NCBI GenBank assembly: GCA_021396245.1
Contig: WNYE01000048.1
Span: 124,001 to 188,000, forward strand
Length of the DNA: 64,000 nt
DNA from: Sporothrix humicola
Taxonomy: Eukaryota > Ascomycota > Sordariomycetes > Ophiostomatales > Ophiostomataceae
Direction: 5' to 3'
Of the stretch, positions 45,497 through 57,146 are shown one piece after another. The notes beneath the pieces were generated by a model, which saw only the letters and a program-made list of their open reading frames with translations, was not told the origin of the DNA and searched no databases. The first letter of the stretch is position 1. Each line of letters opens with the position of its first letter. A program made the translations under genes and the position numbers.

Positions 45497-47064
45497 ATGT
45501 CCTCTACTCAGCCAGGGACGCCCGCGGGCGGCGACGATGATTTCGGTGAGGAGTGGGCTCACGACCTGCGCCTGCGGTTCGAGCAGATGCTCCGCACTCG
45601 TCGGTTAAACCACTTGACAGAAGCCCGGTCGTCACGCCGTGGCGGTTCGCCGTCACCACGTGAAGCTGCTTCTTCGAACAACCTCCGCGCTCTTTCTGCA
45701 GAACCCTCCTCTCCCGGCCGGCCATCGACGTCACACGGCGGCGACCGGTATGGCTCGCCCATGGCACAAGATTCTCCCGGATTTGCGTCTTCGTCTTCAT
45801 CTAGTAATGCTCCGTCAACGCCGCCCTCCTACTCTTCATTACGCAATCTGCCAATGATCCCGCGCCCCCCAGCCGCCAACGACCGCGAACAACAATTCCG
45901 CAGCCTTCTTGTTACCCTGTCCACAACACCACTAAAGTACGAGAACCCGGGCCTGCTCGACGAGGCCCTGCAGGTTATCCCGCTCGACCGGATATACAGC
46001 GAAGCCGACGAAGAGTGCCAGGTGTTTCGTGCTGAGGCAGAGAGTATGGGTGACGGCCGTCAGCCGGTATGGGGCTACCAGGACTGTGTTGTTCGTGCCC
46101 TGTTAAGGTGCGTCTCCTTCCATTTTTGATAGTTTGACAATGTTTTGTGCTTGTATGGAAACTAACTGCGTCTAGATGGTTTAAGCGGTCTTTCTTTTCT
46201 TGGGTGAACAACCCACCATGCCCTGCCTGTTTCTCTCTTACCGTTGGCCAAGGCAACACACGGCCAACACCCGAGGAGAGTGCATGCGGCGCCCTGTTGG
46301 TGGAATCGTACCGGTGCTCAAACCCCGCGTGTGGTGCGTACGAGCGTTTTCCTCGCTACAGTGATGTCTGGCGGCTATTGCAGACACGTCGAGGCCGCTG
46401 TGGCGAGTGGGCAAACTGCTTCAGCATGTTGTGCCGTGCTGTCGGTGCCCGTGTGAGGTGGGTGTGGAACGCCGAGGACCACGTGTGGACTGAGGTCTAT
46501 TCTGCTCACCAGAAGCGCTGGGTTCATGTCGACGCCTGTGAGGAGTCTTGGGACAACCCGCGCCTGTATACAGAGGGTTGGGGCAAGAAGATGTCGTATT
46601 GCATCGCCTTCTCGATCGACGGCGCCACCGACGTTACCCGTCGCTATGTCCGCAAGAGCGAGTTCTCGCTGGAACGGACAAAGTGCCCCGAGGCCGTGCT
46701 GCTGTACATCATGGGTGAGATCAAGAACCTGCGGCGGACGAACATGAGCAAGGAGGAGCGGTTCCGCTTGGAGAAGGAAGACTCGAGCGAAGACCGCCAA
46801 CTGCGCCAGTACGTCGTCAACTCGATCGCCCAGGCTGTTACACGGCTCGTCCCCGGCTCCGTCGCTGGTCCTAGTGGCTCCAACCAGGGCCGCTCGAACA
46901 GCAACTCTGAGGACACCAAGCTGCCCGCCGAGGTTCACGGCCGCCAGAGTGGCAACGCGGAATGGGTGGCTGCTCGTGGAGAAGCCGGCCGCCGTCAACA
47001 GCAGCAGAACCAGCAGCAGCAACAGCACAACCCCCAGGATCCCTCACAGCGTGGCTTCCCATGA
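45497..47064 (+). CDS. PNG1: Cytoplasmic peptide:N-glycanase
   Basis: Two exons, 45497..46107 and 46176..47064, with a 68-nt intron give 499 residues. The N-terminal 130 residues are Ser/Pro-rich. The transglutaminase-like core carries CPAC (about 219-222) and a second Cys pair (RCSNPAC) for zinc, then RCGEWANCF, EDHVW and HVDACE. The catalytic triad maps to C279, H306 and D323, with the same 27/17 spacing as yeast C191/H218/D235. It removes N-glycans from misfolded glycoproteins during ERAD. The C-terminal 60 residues are Gln/Asn-rich and carry no PAW domain, as in fungi. Confidence 0.93.
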
Positions 47065-48867
47065 TCTGTTTCGACCACACAGACACACACCGACTCTCCG
47101 GCATACATAATACATACCCACACACGAATCAAACCCACTGTGCACACGGATATCGATCGCTTATCTGGCTTGGCTTGCGGCGTGGCATCGATTTATCATA
47201 AAATCGGCCATTTGGTTGTCAGGACTGCAGTATATCAGAGCCAAGCCGAGCCAAGCCAGGCCAAGCCAAGCCAAGCCGGACACAGGCTGTGGCTGCATAA
47301 TATGGAAGCACTGGTTAGAGATGGAGTTTTGGACTTGGTTGCACCCTCAACCGCCCTTGCACATCCTCTCATCGTCGACCATATTGCAGATCCATCTTTA
47401 CCGCACCCAGGGGTATTCGACATATTCGACACAAGGGCACGCGTGACTTGTCAATTGTGTCCGCCACATATTATTTTCGACGCCGACCGATGCCACGACG
47501 TTCTCCTCTGTACATCTCAACCAGCAGCTGGCATCTTTCTATACGCTGCTTTTCAATCACGGCATTTATGTCACTCATATTTCATTTGTTTCCACCTTCT
47601 GAACAATCATCTTTGTTTTATTCTTCTTTTCATTTGTGTTATATTTCTCTTCTTCATTCTCACGCCTTCTTTTTCATACATTTTCTATGTCTTGTTCTTT
47701 TTTCGATTCTTTGTCTATTCTTACAAACAAGGGTTACAACCGGCGCATAGCATTGGAGGACATATTATATACATCCATGTGCGAGACTTTTGTCTTTTGC
47801 TGAAGGCCCTCTTGGCGGCTTCTTCATGACGGGAATGGGACTTTATGGGTCACGGGATACAGGGGAGGCATTCTGGCTCCCTCACAGGAGGTTTTTTAAT
47901 TTCATACTATTATTTCACGATTTTTGGTATAAAGCGATTGTGATATCTGTACGTCGAATCTACATCGCACATTTTGTAGATGATGTCGTGAAGATCTTTT
48001 ATGGAACCAGATCAATTAGGTACCGTAAAACGGTTGATTGCTGCCAAAAGACTGGAGCCAATAGCCAACGGTTGTTGTTTGTGCTGCAAGCAGCCGTCAG
48101 GTCCTTTGATCGGATCAATGGCGTAATTATGATCACTTGGAGGCATCGTACTTTTGAAGATTACCGATTTGGTGCAAGTTGTCACACAGCCTAACAAGAC
48201 AGCCTATCGTCAGTGGCGTGTTGGGCCATTCAGGGACGCTGTCAGTTATCATTGGTGGGCTCCGGACCGCCCACGCCACTTGCCCACGTTCGCCCCTTCT
48301 CTTTTGGGCTGGATGCGTCTCTGCGCTGTAGCCCGCCGCCAGCGCATATTTTTGCAGGCAATAGGCGGTTGAGGCGGTATATTCTTGTATGCCTCAGGCG
48401 TCGGCAATTCTCGTAGCGCCTACAACCGCCAAGTTTTCTGCCCGCCACACAGCCGGCCTCACCCAAAACCTCCCTCAAAGCCCCACGGTAGTGCGCCAAA
48501 AAGCCCGCAAAGTGAGCAGACACAGCGGGCACTCTACACAAAATACAGTGCAAGGCCGAACAACGAATCGCGTGCCGCAAAAACTAGTCATCCATCCACA
48601 TACCGACTTTTCTCGCTCCGCCTGTTTTTCTCGCCTTTCCTCCTCCTTCCTTCTTCCGTCTGCCGGACCTGACCACCACCTCCACCTCACTCCAGCCTCC
48701 CAACCCCGTCACCAACCCTCTCCGATCGGTCTGAGACGGGCATTGGTACTATCGTGAGTCCGTCTGGGGACTCTCCTTGATCTGTCCATCTTTTCTATCC
48801 CCCTTATCGCATCGCCATTTCCATTCCTCCCTCGCATCGGCCCATTCTCCTCATCGTCCCGCCCACC
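47065..48867. other. 1.8 kb intergenic spacer
   Basis: Contains an (AAGCC)n-like tandem tract (47239-47279) and T-rich sequence (about 47590-47720). The last 250 bases are a CT-rich leader for the next gene. No ORF supported. Confidence 0.45.
47239..47279 (+). repeat. Short tandem repeat AGCCA/AAGCC
   Basis: About eight imperfect 5-bp units, some AGCCG or AGCCAGG, lie about 175 bp after the PNG1 stop. Confidence 0.8.
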
Positions 48868-50136
48868 ATGATCCCCTCGGTTCGCCGTGTGGTGGCGTCA
48901 TCCGCTGCTGCACCGCCCGCGGCCGCTGCCCTCGTGCGCTCAACAGCCGTCCAGATCCAGCCCGGCCAGACAATACACCAGTCCCGCGGCCAGCAGCCGC
49001 AGCAGCGCCGGTACTCGTCGTCGAAGCCGTCCAGCCCCGACAACGGCTCCAAAGCCCTGCCCGGCGTGCCCTCGACGCCCTCGAACTCGTCCTCCTCCTC
49101 TTCGTCTTCCTCCAACTCCTCGTCCTCGTTCAAGCGGAAACGCAAGGCCAAGCAGGACGCATCGCGGCCGTCTGTGCAGAAGCTGCCCAGCGTGCCCTCG
49201 ACACAGCACCTGCCTGTCGAGAGCCTCGCCCTGTCGACCTTTTTCTCGCAGCACCGCCCCATCTCCATCACCCACAGCCTGCCCAAGGTCGTGACGGAAG
49301 ATGCCTTTGCCGCCATTTTCGCGCCCCGTGCCGGCCGCGGCAAGTCGTCCGAGGTGATTCGCACACTGTCTCGCGCCGTCAACGACCTCGAGGGCCCCAT
49401 GGCCAGCCTGTCCGTGAACGACGCCAACTCGACGACGGCCCAGCCCGCCCAGCGTGGCTCACGTGCCCGCCAGGCCAAAGAGCAGGCCCAGTTCGCCCGC
49501 CAGCAGCTGCAGCAGCAGCTCGAGGAGGATGCGGCCGCCACCAACGCCGACAGCAACTCGGCCTCGTCTTCACAACAACTCGAGTTCAAGAACGCCGACG
49601 GCTCCGATGCCGGTATCTACGTGCAACTCAACGCCCTGTCGGGCCAGTTCCTGCCGTTCCAACCGCCGCCACCGCCAATCCCAGAGATGACGGAGGCTGA
49701 GGCCGCTGCTGTGGAGGCTGCCGAGGGCGAGAGCAACTCTGCCTCTGCGTCTGCCTCCTCTTTGTCGGCGCAGGACACCATCACCTTTGAGCTCGACGGC
49801 AGCGAGCTGTCGTCGACCGGCAACAGCGCCGCCGCTCTCGAGGAGGACACCGAGTCGCGCAGCACCCGCGTCTTCAAGGCCATCCTAACCATTGAGGAGC
49901 AGCTCGACGAGAGCGGCGAGGTCCGCATCGTCGCCCACTCGCCGCAGATCCTCGAGGAGGGCGCTGAGAATGCCCTGCAGCAGCAGCGCCAGCGTGGCGG
50001 TCTGCGCGGCACTCGCCCGGCCCCCATGGAGGCGCTCAGCGTTGTCCGCCGGCGGAAGCTGCGCATGAAGAAGAAGAAGTACAAGAAGCTGATGAAGCGC
50101 ACGCGCATGGAGCGCCGCAAACTGGACCGCACTTAA
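48868..50136 (+). CDS. COX24: Mitochondrial small-subunit protein mS38 / COX24
   Basis: Single exon, 422 residues. The C-terminal 30 residues (VVRRRKLRMKKKKYKKLMKR and on to the end) are the AURKAIP1/COX24 domain that defines mS38, which binds mitoribosomal 18S-type rRNA and in yeast also affects COX1 mRNA processing. The N-terminus begins with an Arg-containing, Ala-rich mitochondrial presequence. The 350 intervening residues are low-complexity (Ser, Gln, Ala, Glu). Only the C-terminal domain is diagnostic, and the very long disordered N-part is characteristic of filamentous fungi. Confidence 0.88.
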   Translation: MIPSVRRVVASSAAAPPAAAALVRSTAVQIQPGQTIHQSRGQQPQQRRYSSSKPSSPDNGSKALPGVPSTPSNSSSSSSSSSNSSSSFKRKRKAKQDASRPSVQKLPSVPSTQHLPVESLALSTFFSQHRPISITHSLPKVVTEDAFAAIFAPRAGRGKSSEVIRTLSRAVNDLEGPMASLSVNDANSTTAQPAQRGSRARQAKEQAQFARQQLQQQLEEDAAATNADSNSASSSQQLEFKNADGSDAGIYVQLNALSGQFLPFQPPPPPIPEMTEAEAAAVEAAEGESNSASASASSLSAQDTITFELDGSELSSTGNSAAALEEDTESRSTRVFKAILTIEEQLDESGEVRIVAHSPQILEEGAENALQQQRQRGGLRGTRPAPMEALSVVRRRKLRMKKKKYKKLMKRTRMERRKLDRT

Positions 50137-50906
50137 GCAAGCGGCTGGACTTGCATTGGAGGAACGCTGTGAGCACGCGGACTCAGGAGGACCTGAGAGG
50201 ACTTCTGAGTTTTGTCTAGCCTCGTGGCTCTTCTTCCACTTATTATTTCTCATTTTCACATTACCTCTCCTGTCTGTACAGTATCTTTAGAACTATTTCC
50301 CTTTTTCTCTTTGTCACACTTTATCCAGTTTCTTCCTTATTTTCTCCTCCATTCCTATGTCTTTCCGTTTGCATTTTGTTTGCCTTGCTTTGACGTGCTT
50401 TTGTCGTCTTTTTTTGTCTTGCGCTTTTGCTTGCATGAGAGACCATACACGGTAGACAGGACTTAACGGACGCGGACGGAATAATGCACATTAACTTATG
50501 AACACAAAATCTACTGAAATACCGTAAATCGTGCCCGTGTATTTTTTCCATCTTTCATTCTGTAAATTCCGTCGCAATTATTAGATTCGCCTCATTCTCT
50601 TTATCTCATCCTGTCCTCGCCAAAAACCTTTTTGATAGACCCACTTTTATCGTACAACCAACTCTGCCACTGTTCTGCCTCCCTTGACCGCCCGGCAGAA
50701 CAGCACTCTCCGCCAAAATTTTTGTTAGAAAGAGCGACCCAGGAAAATTCAGAACAACTGCGAGGTGAGCCTTCCTGTCTGGACAGCGGACTTGTTGCTT
50801 CTTTCCCTGTCGACGACATTTCTTCTCAGGGGCAATCCTGTCTCCTTTCCTCCCCTCTTTTGTTTTCTTTTCCCTGTTTCTCCCAATTCCCCTCACAACC
50901 GCCACC
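50137..50906. other. Intergenic spacer
   Basis: Tandem arrangement between mS38 and KRE33. CT-rich from about 50815 to the next ATG. No gene supported. Confidence 0.5.
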
Positions 50907-53900
50907 ATGTCTCGAAAAGCCGTCGACGCCCGCATCCCGACGCTCATCCGCAATGGCGTCCAGAGCAAGAAGCGCAGCATCTTTGTCGTGGTCGGCGACC
51001 GCGCCAAGGACGTGATCGTGCATCTGCACTACATTATGTCTAGTATGGACGTCGCCAGTGGCAGTGGAAGCGGCTCTTCGTCTACGGTCACGCCCAAGAA
51101 CAAGTCGGTGCTCTGGGCCTACAAGAAGAAGCTGCTCGACTTCACAAGCCACCGCAAGAAGCGCGAGGCCAAGATCAAGAAGGAGATCAAGCGCGGCGTC
51201 CGCGAGGCCAACGCCAACGACCCCTTTGAGCTGTTTGTTACCCTGCACGACATTCGCTACGTCTACTACAAGGAGACCGACAAGATTCTCGGCAACACCT
51301 ACGGCATGTGCATTCTGCAGGACTTTGAGGCCCTGACGCCCAACATGCTGGCCCGTACCGTCGAGACTGTCGAGGGTGGAGGTCTGGTTGTTTTGCTGCT
51401 CAAGAGCATGACCAGTCTTCGCCAGCTTTATACCATGAGCATGGATGTCCACTCTCGCTACCGCACCGAGGCCCACACCGACGTCGTGCCGCGCTTCAAC
51501 GAGCGTTTCATCCTGTCTCTCGGCGGCTGTGACGCTTGTCTGGTGATCGACGACGAGCTCAATGTTCTGCCCATTTCCCAGGGCAAAGAAGTCAAGCCTC
51601 TTCCGCCACCAAGCGAAGACGACGACGATGAGGACGGCGAGGGCGGCTCCCGCTCCGAGAACCAGCGCAAGCTCGACGAGCTCAAGGACTCGCTCAGCGA
51701 CACCCCGCCCATTGGCAGCCTCGTGCCCCTTGCCCGCACTCTCGACCAGGCCCAGTCCCTCCTGACGTTCACCGACGCACTCGCCGAGAAGTCCCTGCAG
51801 GGCACCGTGGCTCTGACGGCCGCTCGTGGTCGCGGCAAGTCTGCTGCCATGGGTCTTGCTGTGGCCGCCGCTGTCGCCCACGGCTATGCCAACATTTTTA
51901 TTACGTCGCCCTCCCCCGAAAACCTCAAGACCCTCTTCGACTTTGTCTTCCGCGGTTTCGACGCCCTCGGCTACCTCGACCACGTCGACTACACAATCAT
52001 TCAGTCTACAAACCCCGACCTGGCCAACAAGCCTGTTGTCCGCGTCAACATTCACCGCAACCACCGCCAGACCATCCAGTACATCCGCCCCCAGGATGCC
52101 CATGTCCTGGGCCAGGCCGAGCTGTTGGTTATCGACGAGGCTGCCGCCATCCCTTTGCCTGTTGTCCGCAAGTTGATGGGCCCTTACCTTGTCTTCATGG
52201 CCTCGACCATCAACGGTTACGAGGGCACGGGTCGCTCGCTGTCGCTGAAGCTGATCAAGCAGCTGCGTGAGCAGTCCCGTGGTGGCAGCTCATCTTCCAA
52301 GGACGGCAAGACTGCCGTGGCCGACCGCTCGACCGGCCGTGCTGCCAAGGTGCAGGATCCTCTCGAGTATACCGGCGGTCTGAGCGGAGCACGCACTCTG
52401 CGTGAAATCACTCTGTCAGAGCCCATCCGTTACGCTCAGGGCGATGCCGTGGAGAAGTGGCTCAATACTGTTCTGTGCCTGGACGCCAAGCTTCCGCGCG
52501 CCCAGGGCGGCAGCCCGGCCCCTTCATCTTGCGAGCTGCTACAGGTCAACCGCGACACGCTCTTCTCCTTCCACGCCGTGTCGGAGCGCTTCCTCCAGCA
52601 AATGGTTGCACTTTACGTTTCCAGCCACTACAAGAACACCCCCGACGACCTGCAGCTGATGAGCGACGCCCCCGCCCACGAGCTGTTTGTCCTTGTGCCT
52701 CCCATCTCCGAAGATAGCAGTCGCCTCCCCGAGCCGTTGTGTGTCATCCAGGTCGCCCTCGAAGGTCGTATCAGCCGCTCAAGCGTTCTGAATGCCCTCA
52801 GCCGCGGCACACGCCCGGCTGGTGACCTGATCCCCTGGCTGGTCAGCCAGCAGTTCCAGGACGACGGTTTTGCTTCGCTGTCTGGCGCACGTATTGTGCG
52901 CATTGCCACCAATCCCAACTACGTTCGCAGCGGCTACGGTGCCCGTGCCCTGGAGCTGCTCTGCGACCACTACGGCGGCAAGTTCACAAGCCTGTCAGAG
53001 GCCGAGCTCGAGAATCTGGAGAACCACGGCGCGCCCACAATGAAGCGCGTCACCGATGTCGAGCTGGCCAAGTCTTCGCTGCTCGAGGACGACGACGTCA
53101 AGGTGCGCGACATCCAGTCGATGCCGCCGCTGTTCTCGCGCCTGTCCGAGAGCCGCCCGCCGGCTCTCGACTACGTTGGCGTCAGCTACGGCCTGACGGG
53201 CGAGCTGCTCAAGTTCTGGAAGCGCGCCTCGTTTGCGCCGGTGTACCTGCGCCAGACGGCCAACGAGCTGACTGGCGAGCACACATGCGTGATGCTGCGG
53301 CCGCTGGAGTCTAGCGCCACGAGCGGCGACCCGTCGTGGCTGGGCGCCTTCTCGCGCGATTTCCACCGCCGCTACCTGTCGCTGCTGTCCTACCAGTTCC
53401 GCGACTTCAGCTCCGTGTTTGCCCTGAGCGTCAGCGAGGCGGCACGCATTGGCGCCACACGGTTCGCCGACCAGGAGGATGCTGCGCCGCCGGCCCTGAC
53501 TAAGGCTGAGCTGGACGCTCTTCTGACGCCGTTTGACCTCAAGCGTCTCGAGTCGTACGCCAACAACATGCTCGACTACCACCTGATTCTGGACCTGGTG
53601 CCGACCGTTGCCCACCTCTACTTTACGGGCAAGCTGGGCGCGCCGAAGCTGACGGGTATTGTTGCCTCAGCCGCCAACGGCGACGTCAACAACAACAAGG
53701 CCGGCGTTGAGCTCACGGGCGTCATGCAGGGCATCCTGCTCGGCATTGGTCTGCAGCGCAAGGACATGGACACTGTCTCGGCCGATCTGACGCTGCCTGT
53801 GTCGCAGCTGATGGCCATGTTCATCAAGATCCTTCGCAAGGTCACGACTCACTTTGCCACCATTGTCGCTGCCGCTGTCGATGCCGAGATGCCGCGCCCC

Positions 53901-54338
53901 AAGCGCGGTCCTATCGTGTCTCGGGCCAATGCCAGTGGTGTGCACGACGACGAGGTTGTTGACGACAAGTTCAACCCGATGACGCTGTCGATCCACGACG
54001 AGCTCAACGCCAAGGATGCCGATGAGGAGGAGGAAGTTGACAGCGACGACGAGGACCAGGAAAAGGTCCGCCGGCGCAAGCAACGTGAGCTCATCAACGC
54101 ACTGCCCCTCGACCAGTACGAAGTCGAAGAGGGCGACGTGCCGGGCTGGGAGGAGGCAGAGCGGCAAGTGGCCGCTGCCGTGCAGAACGGCGGCAAGAAG
54201 AAGGGTGGCAGCAGCACAACAGTGAGCATCAAGAGCAGCAAGGCGCCGTCGTCCAAGCGGAAGCCGGGCGATACGACCGTCGCCGAGGTGTACGATGAGG
54301 CTTTTGGCGAGAAGAAGAAGAAGAAGCGGCGGCACTGA
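50907..54338 (+). CDS. KRE33: RNA cytidine acetyltransferase (Kre33/NAT10)
   Basis: Intronless, 1143 residues. Domain order is typical: N-terminal DUF1726/TmcA-N region (about 105-205), RecA-like helicase with Walker A ARGRGKSA (about 307-314) and a DEAA-type Walker B (VIDEAAAIP), GNAT acetyltransferase with the acetyl-CoA loop in IATNPNYVRSGYGARAL (about 663-682), then the tRNA-binding domain, and a Lys-rich nucleolar tail (KKKKKRRH). It makes N4-acetylcytidine in 18S rRNA and, with Tan1, in tRNA-Ser/Leu, and is required for pre-40S maturation. Acidic insertions (about 232-250 and 1030-1060) are disordered. No lesion seen. Confidence 0.96.
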   Translation: MSRKAVDARIPTLIRNGVQSKKRSIFVVVGDRAKDVIVHLHYIMSSMDVASGSGSGSSSTVTPKNKSVLWAYKKKLLDFTSHRKKREAKIKKEIKRGVREANANDPFELFVTLHDIRYVYYKETDKILGNTYGMCILQDFEALTPNMLARTVETVEGGGLVVLLLKSMTSLRQLYTMSMDVHSRYRTEAHTDVVPRFNERFILSLGGCDACLVIDDELNVLPISQGKEVKPLPPPSEDDDDEDGEGGSRSENQRKLDELKDSLSDTPPIGSLVPLARTLDQAQSLLTFTDALAEKSLQGTVALTAARGRGKSAAMGLAVAAAVAHGYANIFITSPSPENLKTLFDFVFRGFDALGYLDHVDYTIIQSTNPDLANKPVVRVNIHRNHRQTIQYIRPQDAHVLGQAELLVIDEAAAIPLPVVRKLMGPYLVFMASTINGYEGTGRSLSLKLIKQLREQSRGGSSSSKDGKTAVADRSTGRAAKVQDPLEYTGGLSGARTLREITLSEPIRYAQGDAVEKWLNTVLCLDAKLPRAQGGSPAPSSCELLQVNRDTLFSFHAVSERFLQQMVALYVSSHYKNTPDDLQLMSDAPAHELFVLVPPISEDSSRLPEPLCVIQVALEGRISRSSVLNALSRGTRPAGDLIPWLVSQQFQDDGFASLSGARIVRIATNPNYVRSGYGARALELLCDHYGGKFTSLSEAELENLENHGAPTMKRVTDVELAKSSLLEDDDVKVRDIQSMPPLFSRLSESRPPALDYVGVSYGLTGELLKFWKRASFAPVYLRQTANELTGEHTCVMLRPLESSATSGDPSWLGAFSRDFHRRYLSLLSYQFRDFSSVFALSVSEAARIGATRFADQEDAAPPALTKAELDALLTPFDLKRLESYANNMLDYHLILDLVPTVAHLYFTGKLGAPKLTGIVASAANGDVNNNKAGVELTGVMQGILLGIGLQRKDMDTVSADLTLPVSQLMAMFIKILRKVTTHFATIVAAAVDAEMPRPKRGPIVSRANASGVHDDEVVDDKFNPMTLSIHDELNAKDADEEEEVDSDDEDQEKVRRRKQRELINALPLDQYEVEEGDVPGWEEAERQVAAAVQNGGKKKGGSSTTVSIKSSKAPSSKRKPGDTTVAEVYDEAFGEKKKKKRRH

Positions 54339-55393
54339 GCTGTGAGGCTCAATGGATCGAGTTCTTTTGGCGAACGGGAGTTGATAACGCGTGATATTTG
54401 ACAACAAAAATTTGGAAGAGCATGGGCTTTGTATATATAGACATTTAGGATGCGTTTTGCTTTGTTATTTTGTGCCATAGTTGTTACACGGTTTAATTGC
54501 ATTGGATTTTGGCATATTGTTTTGAGTCCGTAGACAAGTTCCTGCCTTTTGTGTTGTTTGTGCATGTAACGATCGCTCTTGCCTTGTTGTTGCTCTTTCC
54601 TCGCGATCGCGAACGGAGCAAATCAGAAAAGGGGTAAAGGCGTTCCTGCCCGTTTTTTCGCTAGGCCGGCTCTTTCCCCAAAAGGAAACTTTTTTATTAG
54701 TGGATCAGCCTCTCCACAGTGCCCATTCTTCTGCTATCTGCGGGCTTTTAAAGTTAAATTAGGGGGGGATCGAGGGAAAAAAGAATGTCGTATTTTGGCA
54801 GGTGCGAGCCAATGCAAGGCGCGCCTTCTGCACCACGACCCCGGTTTTTGAAGAGGGAAAAAGAAGGGAAGGAGGCAAGCCAACGCAAAGAAGGGACGAA
54901 AGACGGCAGGAACGCTACGCTATTTCGACCTGGGACCTCACGGCCTTGTTTTTCTTCCCGTCTTGTCTCTCCTTCTTCTCCCTCGTTTTTGTGCTTCGTT
55001 GCTTTGCGTTCTTCACGTCTTCCGCTCCCTTTCGCCTCGCCCCTTGCTTTTGCTGCTCTTTTGCTTTCCGTCTGCATCGATGCCAGCTCGCACTCATTGA
55101 GTCTGCCGCATCATACACTCTTTCATTGCAGCTCGTTCCTGGCCTTCTTTCTTGGCCCTTATCTTATTTTTTGCTTCTTCAAGCAGGTCCTTCGTTTGGC
55201 AGCATCATCACGACCAAAACACGTTGATATCGACGCGTCTTTCTTCTCGACCTTCTCTATAACACGCCAAATCGACTCTGTTTAATGACCGTCCGCATCT
55301 CGCGTCTCACACGAACCTTTATTGAACGACGCCCCTCGTTCTTTATCCTTGACTTTGATCCTCGATTTTAATCCTCCGTCCTCGACTCTCAGA
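54339..55393. other. Intergenic spacer and leader
   Basis: CT-rich from about 54940 to 55385, as expected of a promoter/leader for the membrane-protein gene at 55394. No ORF supported. Confidence 0.5.
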
Positions 55394-56769
55394 ATGCCTT
55401 CATACCGCCGTCTGCTGGCTGCCATGCTGGCTGCGGCCAGCGTCGTCCACGCCTCGCCTGCACCAGTCCCGGCCCCGGCTGCTGACACCACAACTACCGC
55501 CTTGGCGCCAACCGATGCTTGGGTTTCTGTCGGCAGCGATGGCACTGCCAAGACCATCACGCCCCAACTGACGACGATCAGCGGCACGCCCACTGTCATC
55601 TCGGCCAAGCCCACCACCAGCGGCACGGCCACGACCACCGAGCAGCCCGAGGCCACGGCCACCAACGGCGCGGGCTCGTTCCCTGTCTGCAACAACGTCG
55701 ACGGCAATTGGGCGCCATTCTGTGCTCCGTCCAACGGTAGCACTTTGAACCCGGGCACCACATACTACAGTAAGTCTTTAAGCGCAATGACAGTGGGCAG
55801 ACATATTGAAAAGAATCCGAAAATTGATGGCACGGACTAACACCTGCAGTCACCTGGGACCCCAAGTTCTTCTCTGCAGCACCCAACACGACCGTCATCA
55901 TCACGGGCAACTTCTTCAACGAGACCTCTGGCGCCATCACGACCCAGGCCTTTTCGTCCAACACGCTTGCCGCCGGCTGGTCCTTTTACGCCTGGGATGT
56001 TGAGAAGGACCTGCTCAACGGCGGTTCGGGCGTCGACATTCGCCTCTCGCTCGCCTATCTCTCGACCGGCAACACCAGCTCGCACATTGCTGGCCCTGTC
56101 GTTACTGTGGCCAACCCGGAGCCGTACCGCCAGGAGCCTGCGTCTGCACCCAAGGGTGCTGCCCTCTACATTGGTCTGCCGTGCATTCTGGGCTTCATTG
56201 CCCTGATGCTCATCGGTACCTGCATCTGGAACCATCGCACGCGTCGTATTGGTCTCGGCAACGTCATGAGCCGGTCTCGCTTCGGCAAGCTGGGCGAGCT
56301 GGGCCGTCCCAAGGGCTATGGTGTGCGCAAGTCGCGCCGCCAGCGTGTGGGTGCCGTCAACCTGGACAGCAAGGACGCCATTGATCTGCAGAACCGCGAG
56401 GCAGCAGCCCGTCGGAATGGTGGAAATGGCAGCGGCAGCAACAACGACAACGGCGACAGCTACGACGACTTTGGCATGTGGTGGTCCAACACCAACGTCG
56501 GCCGTGAGCCGTCGTCGCCCTATGCCGACTCGCCGCGCGACAAGACCGGCCCTCCTACTCTGACGCTGTCGGGCGATCATTGGGAGGCTCCGGGCCGTCC
56601 TCGCCGTGACAGCGACTCGCTCGGCAGCCTGGCGGGCACGCCGACAGACGATCAGTTCGGCGACTCCCATCGGCCACGGACAGCCCACGGCGAGGGCAAC
56701 AACGGCAGAAGCGGCAACGCCTTCCGTGACGAGCTTCAGCGGCAGAAGCAGCAGGACAATCTTATTTGA
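55394..56769 (+). CDS. Type I membrane protein with luminal Cys-containing domain (possibly Psg1-like)
   Basis: Two exons, 55394..55769 and 55850..56769, with an 80-nt intron give 431 residues. A signal peptide (about 1-20) is followed by a Thr/Ala/Pro-rich stalk, a small beta-rich domain beginning FPVCNNVDGNWAPFC (about 97-111) and containing ITWDP after the intron, several Asn-linked sequons, and one membrane span at about 227-247. The tail is basic directly after the membrane (RTRRIG) and then disordered, Gly/Asn/Asp-rich. The layout resembles the fungal Psg1 (Pma1 stabilisation in the Golgi) family, which I offer tentatively. A secretory-pathway or plasma-membrane protein is well supported; its function is not. 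Confidence 0.75.
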
Positions 56770-57146
56770 AATATAATAGGTTGTTAGGAAAGAGTCAAGT
56801 GAAATGTTGTCGGTCATTTCCTAATTAATGATACACAAGGAAAAGGTCCAAGGAGATTGACTATGACGGAGCCCGAGCACGACGTTTCTCAGTATATATT
56901 GAACCATTTATGACCGAAATAATATCAAATTGTTTATTGAAGATTAACGGCAGTCGACCGAGTAAAGACGAGACGACTCTCAATTACTATTAAAAATTAC
57001 CAGTGAAAGACACCCGGATATAAATAAGATCGAACGAGTACAAAATCAAACCAAAAATCCAATTTCAAAATCAAAATCAAAACCCAAATCCAAACTCAAA
57101 CTCAACTTTTCAGCCTCTCGCCACAACTATCTCATCTCCTCTCCAC
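56770..57146. other. Convergent spacer
   Basis: 3' ends of the membrane-protein gene and the GH31 gene. A run of AAATC repeats (about 57045-57100) is the only notable feature. Confidence 0.45.
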
